Assembly (NCBI GenBank): GCA_018699955.1
Contig: JABISG010000116.1
Coordinates: forward strand, 1 to 64,000
Direction: 5' to 3'
Length of the DNA: 64,000 bases
Source: Planctomycetaceae bacterium
GTDB lineage: Bacteria > Planctomycetota > Planctomycetia > Planctomycetales > Planctomycetaceae
Positions 1 through 6,990 of the stretch are shown piece by piece; position 1 is the stretch's first letter, and each line of letters starts with the position of its first letter. Both the position numbers and the translations under genes were made by a program. The notes below the pieces were generated by a model. It ran no database searches and was not told the origin of the DNA. It was given only the letters and a program-made list of their open reading frames with translations.

Positions 1-37
1 GTTCAACAGGACTTCGCTACGCTGCGCCCTGTTGAAC
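1..37. repeat. Perfect 10-bp inverted repeat at the window edge
   Basis: GTTCAACAGG (1-10) is the exact reverse complement of 28-37, with a 17-base loop. The minus-strand gene that follows ends inside it (stop codon at 17-19). It could be the transcript-ending hairpin of that gene, although no T-run is visible within the window, or it could be one copy of a dispersed palindrome cut by the window edge. Confidence 0.55.
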
Positions 38-484
38 AGAACGTGTTACCTGAACCCCGATTCTCTCACTGAGGGTGGTACAAAGATCGGGGGTAGGCCA
101 CTGACGCATGAGGTGCGTCAAGCCGGCCAGCTCAAGCTGCTCTTCACGACTGAGTGTCCCTTGAATGTCGCCATCGATTAGCTCGAATCGCCGCTTGTTC
201 AACTCGGCCGTCCATTCGAGCTTCTTCGGCACATCCGCGTCCTCCAATGCCACACGCCCGAAGAGTCCGAGAATCTGCTCCCTGTCGAGTCCCGAATCGA
301 GCAGCGTGTGCTTTACAGCCCGGATCGCGGCGAGGCTGCAGCCTGCGCTATCGGCGTCAGACGGAAGTCCTTGCCCCGTCTCGGCCATGGAGATTTCGAG
401 GTGCTTCAGGAATTGACGAAACCAGTCGTTCGCGCCCTCGTGAAGTGTCCCGGCATTTGGATCAGGCGGCTTCTTGACGGCCAT
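17..484 (-). CDS. Hypothetical protein with planctomycete small-protein motif
   Basis: This is a 155-residue, mostly helical protein of unknown function. The ATG at 484 is preferred. An upstream in-frame TTG at 559 would extend the protein by 25 residues and overlap the preceding gene more deeply. The central stretch around KRRFELIDGDIQGTLSREEQ resembles a short segment seen in many small planctomycete and cyanobacterial proteins (a '..RR.ELID.EI.GTLS..E..EL' pattern). That segment is a recognisable family signature but carries no known activity. No signal peptide or membrane segment is visible. The start lies 23 bases inside the end of the preceding gene (462-698), so the two are probably co-transcribed and translationally coupled. 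The overlap and the sizes would also suit a toxin-antitoxin-like pair, but no known toxin motif is present. Confidence 0.6.
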   Translation of the reverse strand: MAVKKPPDPNAGTLHEGANDWFRQFLKHLEISMAETGQGLPSDADSAGCSLAAIRAVKHTLLDSGLDREQILGLFGRVALEDADVPKKLEWTAELNKRRFELIDGDIQGTLSREEQLELAGLTHLMRQWPTPDLCTTLSERIGVQVTRSVQQGAA

Positions 485-698
485 CGCTTGAGTCTGTGTC
501 CTGAACTGCGGTCGCCAACATCTGCACGGCGAAACTCGCAGCCTGACGGTAGTGACCAAGTGTAATGACGCCCGTGGAGCCGCTTTTCTGCGCCAACTCC
601 TTCGCCTTCACGGCAACCTGCTCGGCGAACAGCGCCTTCCATTCGGCCAATGTCTGAGCCGCTTCCGTTTCGATTCGATACGAACTGTGCTGATCCAT
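462..698 (-). CDS. Small hypothetical protein, possible histone-fold half
   Basis: This is a 78-residue protein. The ATG at 698 has a good ribosome-binding site (GGGAGG, 5 bases upstream); an alternative GTG lies immediately before it. The sequence is one long helix (about residues 15-40) followed by a turn and a second helix. The pattern VAVKAKELAQKSG, short loop, VITLGHYRQAA recalls helix 2, loop 2 and helix 3 of histone-fold proteins (A..K..A...G...I....Y..A). That is a visual resemblance only. The acidic tail DTDSSDG is unstructured. It is the first gene of a two-gene minus-strand unit with the 155-residue protein. DNA binding, or an antitoxin role, would be inference. Confidence 0.55.
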   Translation of the reverse strand: MDQHSSYRIETEAAQTLAEWKALFAEQVAVKAKELAQKSGSTGVITLGHYRQAASFAVQMLATAVQDTDSSDGRQEAA

Positions 699-701
699 CA
701 C

Positions 702-1605
702 AACCTCCCTGTCGTGTGTTGATGATGTAGTTTAACACACGGGCGGTCAGCCGAGAACGCCAATCTGCGACGTTGTTTTTACGCTTCACGTGCCCTCGTG
801 CACGTGTTCGAGCCAGCGGCCGCCAGAACAACCCGCCATCACTCAGGAGTACGCAGTCTGTCGACTCGGATTGGCAAAGGGTGTGCTGGCCCAACGAATT
901 TGGCATAGACTGTCGTCCAGATATTGTTGGCACGGAATCGAAAATTCGAAACGCGTCGATTGATCGTCGGCCGGATTCGATGGCACTTCGTTGACAACCG
1001 AAGACGCAAAGCCGCGCACTTTCAAACAGTCTGCGCAGTTCGATCGTAGACTGCAATGAGAAAATGAGGTGATTTACGCTACGCGCTTCCGCGTCAAGAC
1101 TGGCAAATGCTTGCGACCTTTAACGAAGTCGAATTTGAGCGTGAACTCGGCTCTCGGTTGACCGGCAACCAACGTCTGTGGCTACTCACATCGCGACTTC
1201 CGAGGCCACCGTGATCGTGGCTCGCATCGCGGTTGTCGAATGGCAGGTGGAAGAGTGTGATGGACCTCGTTCGGAGTGCAACCACGCCGGGAGCCACGCA
1301 TCCTCGGGCCTAGCGCAGGCCCATGCGTGTTGGAAGTCGCTGCGTGTGAGGAGTATCAGTCGATGATTCCATTCTTGGTCAGCCGATCGGGCGATCGTGA
1401 TCGGCAGCTGAGTGATACCTACTCCTCCGGTTTCGCACAGAGCTGGACCAGGAAGGTGCTATCGAGCTGGCTTCACCCGATGAGCGTATTCGGTTTCAGC
1501 TGTCGGCTGTCACGCAGGTTCTGAAGCGCCAGACCAAGCTTGCCAGCAATGTGGTTTCATTCGCGGCGACACCGGAAGTGGTTGCATCCGCTCAGCCGGT
1601 CATTA
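702..1605. other. Gene-poor stretch with a possible decayed coding remnant
   Basis: No intact gene is convincing here. On the plus strand the frame from about 1416 to 1620 reads like real protein (pieces such as RTELDQEGAIELASPDERI and RFQLSAVTQVLKRQ), but it starts directly after a stop codon. Another coding-like snippet in a different frame lies near 1107-1200 (LATFNEVEFERELGSRLTG). Together they may be what is left of a gene destroyed when the neighbouring island inserted or rearranged. Confidence 0.35.
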
Positions 1606-2400
1606 TCACTGCCGCAGCAGCAACAGCACGACCCCCCGGATGGCGTCCAGCGGGAGCTCCAGTACCGGCACCGACTCAGATTCTGCGTCCGAGGGCTTTC
1701 CCTCAAAGTGGTACGAGCGGACCACATCCAGCTGCGCGTGCTGCGTCCGAGGTAATTCGATGCAGCACTGGCAACGGCCATAGATGTCCACGAGCAGCTG
1801 GGGAAAGCCAGCGGCGTCCCGCTGTAAGATGGCGCGCCCCAGTTGCATGTCCAGCGTGCCAGACGGCGAGAGATCAACGGAGACCAGTTTGTTGTGTAAC
1901 GCGGCCGGTTCGTCCCGCCAGAACGGCTCGGTCTCGATCAGGAGCAGATCCCCGACAGCGACCTTGGCCTCTGGATCGCCCATCACGGGGAAGTCGCTGC
2001 TGACCCGGAGCAGATAGCGGCTCGGCCTCCACAAGGCTGACGCGACCCAGTGCTCTCGTCCGACGATCTGGCTCGCGTACCCCTCGGGGGAGCCGGGCAG
2101 GAGCCGGTCGAGTACTGGCAGCGGCGTTCCGCCCTCCGACGACAGAGTCGGAAAACCGAGTAGCGGTTCCCCCTCCCCCGTAAACACCCAGGCTGGATTG
2201 ACCCGCGGCTGTTTTGCCAGCGCGGTGAGAAATCTCCGGCCAGGTTCCTGCTGTCCATGCAGAACTTTGTGGACCGCCGTCGTCGAGAGGCCCAAGTCGC
2301 GGGCCATGGCCGACTGGTTCCCGTTCCAGAGTTCATCGAGTAGATGAACCACCCGCTGACCCGCCGGGGTGAGCTTCGCACCGGTCGCTTGCTTGTTCAT
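1606..2400 (-). CDS. LexA/cI-like repressor, HTH plus S24-like C-terminal domain
   Basis: A 264-residue DNA-binding protein. The start is fixed by an excellent ribosome-binding site (AGGAGGT ending 5 bases before the ATG). Residues about 15-60 form a helix-turn-helix (GNQSAMARDLGLSTTAVHKV) typical of XRE/cI-type repressors. The C-terminal half contains a stretch, LLRVSSDFPVMGD...VAVGDLLLIE, laid out like the Ser region of LexA/S24 peptidase-fold domains, and LHNKLVSVDL sits where the Lys strand would be. The usual GDSM-type box is altered, so self-cleavage is uncertain; the fold may serve only dimerisation. It is divergent from the six-gene operon at 2499-6722 and separated from it by an AT-rich 98-bp region holding a promoter, so it most likely represses that operon and itself, in the manner of a mobile-element or phage immunity repressor. 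Confidence 0.8.
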   Translation of the reverse strand: MNKQATGAKLTPAGQRVVHLLDELWNGNQSAMARDLGLSTTAVHKVLHGQQEPGRRFLTALAKQPRVNPAWVFTGEGEPLLGFPTLSSEGGTPLPVLDRLLPGSPEGYASQIVGREHWVASALWRPSRYLLRVSSDFPVMGDPEAKVAVGDLLLIETEPFWRDEPAALHNKLVSVDLSPSGTLDMQLGRAILQRDAAGFPQLLVDIYGRCQCCIELPRTQHAQLDVVRSYHFEGKPSDAESESVPVLELPLDAIRGVVLLLLRQ

Positions 2401-2415
2401 TCTTACCTCCTGAGG

Positions 2416-2443
2416 TTGATAAATAAACCACTTATGTTAATAT
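2416..2443 (+). promoter_or_regulatory. Sigma-70-like promoter and operator region of the island operon
   Basis: TTGATA (2416-2421), a 16-base spacer and TAATAT (2438-2443) form a near-consensus promoter pointing at the operon that begins at 2499. Two copies of AGTTGT at 2444-2449 and 2455-2460 are 11 bp apart, about one helical turn. An inverted copy (CAACT) follows in the next few bases. These sit where a repressor would bind to block the promoter. Confidence 0.55.
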
Positions 2444-2498
2444 AGTTGTTATTAGTTGTGAATTCAACTCAAGACACAGTCGAGGGAAGTGCGACGCC

Positions 2499-2912
2499 AT
2501 GACGCAGATATCCGGCACAACTCCAGTCGATGCACAAACGCCGTGCCCTTATTTCATCCCGCCAGACTTGGACTTCGAAGCTCTGCCCCGCGCTGTCCAG
2601 CTGGCGGTGGCAGAACTGGTCCAGCCCGCGTACGACGAACTGGTGCTGCAGGCCACAGGCGCCTTGGAGCGCGCTGCGGGTTCGAGTTTCGTTTGTCTGA
2701 TGTTCTTTGAGTTGTTGGAGCAGTTCGAGCTCGGCCGGCAAGTGGCGGACCACATCGAGCAAGGAGTTCCGAACCCGTCACCGCGCGAAGAGGACTTTCA
2801 GCGGCACTTGCGGCTGATCGGCGCGAAAGGCAAAGCGGGCGAGTTTCTGTTGCGTTTGCGGCAGTTCCGGGCCAAGCAGTTTGACCCCTTCAGAAGACCA
2901 GCACCCAAGTAG
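2499..2912 (+). CDS. Hypothetical protein, first gene of the island operon
   Basis: A 137-residue soluble protein with no family I recognise. The middle (about residues 25-80) is helical and rich in Leu and Glu. The C-terminal part is strongly basic and Arg-rich (LRLRQFRAKQFDPFRRPAPK), which would suit nucleic-acid contact. It has no signal peptide and no Cys/His metal motif. It starts about 55 bases after the -10 element and leads a compact plus-strand operon. The next gene begins about 60 bases after its stop, or overlaps its end if an upstream alternative start is used. The regulatory position directly opposite the repressor is what one expects for the first product of a repressed mobile-element operon. 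Confidence 0.65.
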   Translation: MTQISGTTPVDAQTPCPYFIPPDLDFEALPRAVQLAVAELVQPAYDELVLQATGALERAAGSSFVCLMFFELLEQFELGRQVADHIEQGVPNPSPREEDFQRHLRLIGAKGKAGEFLLRLRQFRAKQFDPFRRPAPK

Positions 2913-2973
2913 GCGAGCGACATTGGAAAACCGCGATTCTGTTGACCAAAAGCGAAAGACCGTCCGGCAGCAC

Positions 2974-3378
2974 ATGACGGACCACGAATCACTGCTGCGC
3001 CAGCAGGGCACAGTCGTGGAGAGCTGGCGGTGGCACAAAGGCCGACGTCTGGGGCCTTACTATCGGCTCACGTACCGCTTGGAAGGTCGGCAGCGATCCG
3101 TCTACTTGGGGAGCGACCCTCAATTCGCCCAGGAAGTTCGGGAAGCGTTGCAGGAGTTACAGTCATCGTTGCGGCAGCAACGACGATTTCAACAACAGCG
3201 AAAAGCTCTGCGCCGCGAGCTTGCGCGTCGTCGTGCCGTGTGGAACCACGAACTGCTTGGAATCGGGCTTTACCTGAAGGGGAGCGAGATCCGCGGCTGG
3301 CGCGTACGTCCGCAGTCGGCTGGAAGCTCCCCTCACCACGCCACTTGCCAGGAAACGTTTCAGGAGGAGATCGAATGA
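2974..3378 (+). CDS. Small basic DUF6788-like protein, island copy 1
   Basis: A 134-residue protein from the ATG at 2974; in-frame TTG codons at 2881 and 2922 are weaker alternatives. About residues 25-50 hold a short beta motif, GPYYRLTYRLEGRQRSVYLG, that matches the pattern of DUF6788-type planctomycete proteins. A long Arg/Gln-rich helix follows (QQRRFQQQRKALRRELARRR), and then a conserved-looking end, LKGSEIRGWRV. The same order (beta motif, basic helix, 'GxxxRGW/HGLAIR' tail) recurs in the product at 5810-6277, so the two are paralogues in one operon. The strong positive charge suggests nucleic-acid binding, which is inferred. Its stop codon overlaps the start of the next gene (ATGA). 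Confidence 0.7.
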   Translation: MTDHESLLRQQGTVVESWRWHKGRRLGPYYRLTYRLEGRQRSVYLGSDPQFAQEVREALQELQSSLRQQRRFQQQRKALRRELARRRAVWNHELLGIGLYLKGSEIRGWRVRPQSAGSSPHHATCQETFQEEIE

Positions 3379-4490
3379 TCCAAGATGCGTCCTTTGAACA
3401 CACACAGGCCCGCCGTGGCGTGCGCGGTCCGGCCTGGCGTTTCGAACTGGCGGAATCGCTTCAGCCGCAATCGCCGTTCTCTCGACAGGCGCGGCGGCTA
3501 TTGCAGCAGTACGACGTGCATGTTCAACATGCTCACACTTACTTCAACCTCGGTCGCCGCGGAGCCGATGGCTGTCGGCAAGCGCGCGAGAAGTTTCCCA
3601 CGATCGCAGCCGCCGAGAAACTAAATCAAGACCGCGCCTTGTGCGCGCAAACAAAGGTTCTGGTCCTCGGGGACTGCCCGCTCCCGGAAGTCGCCGAGCG
3701 GCTGCAGATCGATGAACAGGTCGTGGAAGTCTGGGAGAAGTTGTTCTTCGACATCCGTGAAGCGCGGGAGGCTATCGGCTGGATCTTCGCGCACATCATC
3801 CGGGCCGAACAGAACAGTGGTAACGGTTCACTTGCCGCGAGGTTCAAGCTGGCCCATCTCGGCGGACCGGCTGGGGCACGGGCTCTGCTGGATGCCGAGT
3901 CCCGCGTGCCGCTCACCGCGGCAGAGCAACTGTTCGATCGCAGCCTGAAACTGCATCTGAGATTCGACGAGGCGGTCACTGCCCCCTTCTGTTCGGGCCG
4001 CGACAAGTTTCGCTTCCTCAACAACAGTCTCAAATTGAAGCTCGCCGAGCAGTGTCTCGAAGTCGAGAAGCAGAAACTCGCTGCGCGCTGCGACGATGCC
4101 CTGAGGAAGCACGAGCTGGCCAAACTGCGACTCGTTGCCGCGGCCGACCGCCGGCGAGGGCAGGTGGAAGAACGCGCGCGAAAGGCACAGCAGCGGAACC
4201 AACAACAGCAGGAGATCGCAGCAGCGCGCGAAGAGCAGCGGCGGCTGCGCGGAGAGGCACTGCTCGCCGAACAGCAGGCGGCCCGCGCCCGGGCGGCGGC
4301 TTCGCCGCTGGCCCAGCTGACGTGGTCGTCCGCGACGCCCACACAGACCGACACGCCTCTCGCCGACCGGGAGACACAAGAACGGCAGTGGGTCGATGAG
4401 CGTGATTTCGTCAGTGGCTCTGACGGGAATATGTTCGATGAGGAGGAAAAGTACGACGCGCCCATCGAGCTGGAAGTCGCAATTGCATAG
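3375..4490 (+). CDS. Coiled-coil protein with HTH-like segment
   Basis: A 371-residue cytoplasmic protein. The start ATG at 3375 overlaps the previous stop by the ATGA arrangement, which supports it over longer readings. Residues about 95-130 (PLPEVAERLQIDEQVVEVWEK) look like a helix-turn-helix that reads a DNA site, similar in style to small terminase subunits or sigma-4-type helices. Residues about 215-310 form a long Ala/Arg/Gln/Glu coiled coil (for example QVEERARKAQQRNQQQQEI). The tail is acidic (DGNMFDEEEKYD). No enzyme motif is seen. The combination suggests an oligomeric DNA-bound scaffold or regulator encoded by the element. The assignment is structural only. Confidence 0.7.
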   Translation: MIQDASFEHTQARRGVRGPAWRFELAESLQPQSPFSRQARRLLQQYDVHVQHAHTYFNLGRRGADGCRQAREKFPTIAAAEKLNQDRALCAQTKVLVLGDCPLPEVAERLQIDEQVVEVWEKLFFDIREAREAIGWIFAHIIRAEQNSGNGSLAARFKLAHLGGPAGARALLDAESRVPLTAAEQLFDRSLKLHLRFDEAVTAPFCSGRDKFRFLNNSLKLKLAEQCLEVEKQKLAARCDDALRKHELAKLRLVAAADRRRGQVEERARKAQQRNQQQQEIAAAREEQRRLRGEALLAEQQAARARAAASPLAQLTWSSATPTQTDTPLADRETQERQWVDERDFVSGSDGNMFDEEEKYDAPIELEVAIA

Positions 4491-4499
4491 GAAAACCGC

Positions 4500-5891
4500 A
4501 TGCACGCAGTGGACGCCCAACCAAAGCACAGTCTGATTTACGCTCGTGTGCTGAGCCATTGCCCGCAATATGTGAGCGGTGACCGGTGGGAGCAGTTTCA
4601 GGACGTGAATGCCTTTCGAGGCCCGAGCGCTCCGGACGCGACGTGGGCCGCGCTGCAGTCGGAGTTCTCGACCGACGCGTTACAGAAATCCGGCGTCGCT
4701 GTGTTGGATGAAGCTGTGTTGGATGAAGAGGGTGCGCTGGCGTTGAACCCAGTCTTGACGGACCCGGAAGCCGTTGTCATTGCGTTGCGAAATACTGACG
4801 ATGATCCGCCGTTCGAACTGTTGACCAGCGGCGGCTGCCTCTCTGGATCTGCGCTCCCGGTCATGGCCGTGCTCGAAGATGGGCCGACCAGCCGGTGGAG
4901 TTCAGATTTCGATAACGTGCTCTGTGTCACCTTTGCGATCTCTGACGTCGTCGCGCTGCGTGCGCTGGGCATCCCCGCCACACTGGCGACCGGGCTGTCG
5001 GAGTTGGGACACGGTCGGCTAGAGGAATTTGCCCGCCGCTTCCAACTGCGGGATGCGCCATCTTCGGTCCGCTTCAGTGAGGGGCCGGGCAACGCCGACA
5101 GGCTCGATTCTCACGCAGCGGAAGAAGAGATCGAGCCGGAAACGGGGACCGGCATGGCCGCCATTATGCCACAGCTGATCTTCGTCGATTGGTCGCCGGC
5201 CACACTGACCTTGGAGAGGCCGGAGGGTCTGACGGCGGTGCGCGCGCATTTTGCGCGACTCGAGCACGACCTCGGGTTGTGCCTGGAAGAGGTTTACACA
5301 TGGCAGCCGACGGCAGCGGAATTGCAAAAGCTCTCGTTCCGCCTCGAGTATGGCAACATCAAAGATGTCCAGAGCGCTGTGCTGCAAAGCCTCGACGAAT
5401 CGACGGAGAGACTGAACGTACCGGCCGGCAGCATGAGCCAAGTCTTCGGCCCTGTCGCCGACCACGCGACGACTGTCTCACAGCTGCATGAAATCCGTCT
5501 ACGCAGGGGAGATAAGCAACTGCGCAACAAGGCCTGGCAGAACTTCGGCGAGTCCCTGGAGCGCGACTTCATCCAGCCGCTGATTTGCGAAGCGCAGGGC
5601 GCGGCCGAACCAGTTCAAGGGAACCTGTTGCTTGCACTGGCGGAAACGAGTCGGCTGCACCACATGGAAGCAGCACTGATTGCGGAGAATCTGGCCCGCA
5701 GGGTCGACGAAGCGGGCACCCAGCGCATCGAGGGCATTCCCCTCTCGGAGATGCGAAAGTTGCTCGCCCTCACCAACCAAATCGTGAACCTGGCCAAGGA
5801 GTCGAAGAGATGCCCCAAACCGTCGAAGGTGACAATCGACGCAACACCGAACCCTATGAATCCCTACCGGGGCTCGCCCGACTCCGACTGA
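4500..5891 (+). CDS. Hypothetical protein with possible degenerate TOPRIM segment
   Basis: A 463-residue soluble protein starting 9 bases after the previous stop. One segment (about residues 145-175, ISDVVALRALGIPATLATGL) is laid out like the first conserved block of TOPRIM domains ('EG.sDvlaLralGIpa'), but the catalytic Glu-Gly is replaced by Phe-Ala. A later FVDWSPATLTLE could correspond to the second acidic block. If the reading is right, the fold is present and the nuclease/primase chemistry is lost. The C-terminal half is helical. The final 82 bases overlap the next gene in another frame. A function in replication or maintenance of the island would be inference. Confidence 0.6.
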   Translation: MHAVDAQPKHSLIYARVLSHCPQYVSGDRWEQFQDVNAFRGPSAPDATWAALQSEFSTDALQKSGVAVLDEAVLDEEGALALNPVLTDPEAVVIALRNTDDDPPFELLTSGGCLSGSALPVMAVLEDGPTSRWSSDFDNVLCVTFAISDVVALRALGIPATLATGLSELGHGRLEEFARRFQLRDAPSSVRFSEGPGNADRLDSHAAEEEIEPETGTGMAAIMPQLIFVDWSPATLTLERPEGLTAVRAHFARLEHDLGLCLEEVYTWQPTAAELQKLSFRLEYGNIKDVQSAVLQSLDESTERLNVPAGSMSQVFGPVADHATTVSQLHEIRLRRGDKQLRNKAWQNFGESLERDFIQPLICEAQGAAEPVQGNLLLALAETSRLHHMEAALIAENLARRVDEAGTQRIEGIPLSEMRKLLALTNQIVNLAKESKRCPKPSKVTIDATPNPMNPYRGSPDSD

Positions 5892-6277
5892 CCGAAGAAC
5901 ACCTCCGGTCGCTGAGACGACAGGGCTTCGTCTGTCAGGAAGACCGTGGCCGTGAGCGGATCTACTTCAAACTGCGGTTCCGTCACGCTGGGCGTCAAGT
6001 GGTGCGCTATATCGGAAAGGATCCAGCACTCGCCGGGCAGATCCAAGCGGAACTCGAAGAACTTCAACAAGTGAAGCGACTCAATTGCAAATTGGCACGA
6101 CTGCAGCGCAGGGCCCGAAAAACGCTACGGGATTCGAAGGCCCGTCTCGTCCCGATCTTGGACGGAGCCGGCTTCGCCTTCCATGGCTTGGCCATCCGAG
6201 AACAGCTGCCGCATTCGGATATCTCGACGACGAGTGGGCAAGAGCCCAACCAGCAGACTTCGCAACCCAATCAATAG
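5810..6277 (+). CDS. Small basic DUF6788-like protein, island copy 2
   Basis: A 155-residue protein. The ATG at 5810 gives a product whose recognisable part begins in the overlap with the preceding gene (82 bp). The segment RIYFKLRFRHAGRQVVRYIG followed by KDPALAGQIQAELEEL parallels RLTYRLEGRQRSVYLGSDPQ in the product of 2974-3378. A basic helix (LARLQRRARKTLRDSKARL) and the ending GAGFAFHGLAIRE follow. The paralogy is visible along the whole core (G-R-Q, V-x-YxG, then an E-rich helix). Two diverged copies in one operon suggest a heteromeric complex or subfunctionalised nucleic-acid binders. It is separated from the next gene by 25 bases. Confidence 0.7.
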   Translation: MPQTVEGDNRRNTEPYESLPGLARLRLTEEHLRSLRRQGFVCQEDRGRERIYFKLRFRHAGRQVVRYIGKDPALAGQIQAELEELQQVKRLNCKLARLQRRARKTLRDSKARLVPILDGAGFAFHGLAIREQLPHSDISTTSGQEPNQQTSQPNQ

Positions 6278-6302
6278 GAATATCAAGCGAGAAGAAAGAA
6301 CC

Positions 6303-6722
6303 ATGAACAAGCACGAACAATCAAAGAACGAAACACCCGCAGAGGCGGGGCGGGAGGAGACGGCGCAGACTGCTGCCGATTCAACGAACAGCATCGCTCC
6401 GGATAGACGGTTGAAACGCATCCAGGATTACCTGAACGATGCGCTCGGCAAGGTGGACACGCGGGAGGCGGTGATTGGTGCGGCGAACAGCGACCTGATG
6501 CTGATCGGCTACCGGCTCAAGCGGGCGATCGAAGAGGCGCTTTCCACGGAGTCCCACTCGCTCGAACAGTTCCAGGCGTTGATGCCGGCGGTCCAGACTT
6601 ATCTGAAGATCACGACACAGGTGGGTCGACTGGCGCAGCTGGAGCACCGATTGTCGACCGATCAGACAGTTGCAAAGAGACGGCTGGCGGCATTCTCGAA
6701 GGGCGAAGAATCGGCAATTTGA
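6303..6722 (+). CDS. Hypothetical helical protein, last gene of the island operon
   Basis: A 139-residue protein starting at the ATG at 6303, just after AAGAAAGAACC. The N-terminal 35 residues are polar and disordered (KNETPAEAGREETAQTAADS). The rest is helical (RRLKRIQDYLNDALGKVDTR, then QFQALMPAVQTYLKITTQVG) without metal or catalytic motifs. Its position as the last gene before the terminal repeats at 6826-6952 makes it part of the same element. The function is unknown; structurally it resembles small DNA-packaging or accessory helical proteins, but nothing supports one choice. Confidence 0.65.
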   Translation: MNKHEQSKNETPAEAGREETAQTAADSTNSIAPDRRLKRIQDYLNDALGKVDTREAVIGAANSDLMLIGYRLKRAIEEALSTESHSLEQFQALMPAVQTYLKITTQVGRLAQLEHRLSTDQTVAKRRLAAFSKGEESAI

Positions 6723-6825
6723 TACCCAACGAGAAACACTGTGGAGCGAGGAAACAGCAGCCGTCCAGATCAGAGGCCAGCTGGCAAAGATCGCCACGGA
6801 CAAACTGTGGACTTCGTCGCCACGT

Positions 6826-6952
6826 GCCAACTCTTATGTCCGAAACCGGTCCGTTGGCCAGCTCTTATGTCCGAACTGTGACAGTTATTGTGTCCGAACG
6901 CGACGTAAGTCCTTATTTTCCAACGGCGGCCGTGACAGCTTTTATGTCTCCC
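6826..6952 (+). repeat. Four imperfect 19-bp direct repeats, likely mobile-element end
   Basis: Units at 6826-6844, 6857-6875, 6880-6898 and 6934-6952 share the pattern G(C/A)CA(A/G)CTCTTATGTCCGAA. The first two differ at one base; the last two are more diverged (GACAGTTATTGTGTCCGAA and GACAGCTTTTATGTCTCCC). They lie directly after the last island gene and 38 bases before the end of a chromosomal gene. Arrays of short repeats with a TGTC box and an AT centre are typical of transposase-binding ends in Tn7/Mu/Tn5053-type elements. No transposase gene is visible in the window. Confidence 0.65.
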
Positions 6953-6990
6953 ACCACCGGAATTCCTGTTATTTCAGAACGTGTCTCGAT

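Noticed and set aside
406-1056. A 216-codon open frame on the minus strand
   Set aside because: It covers a better-supported gene (462-698) in another frame, has no ribosome-binding site, and its product has no recognisable pattern.
3626-4568. Long antisense open frames across the coiled-coil gene
   Set aside because: They arise from GC-rich codon structure, consist of Ser/Arg/Ala runs and have no start signals.
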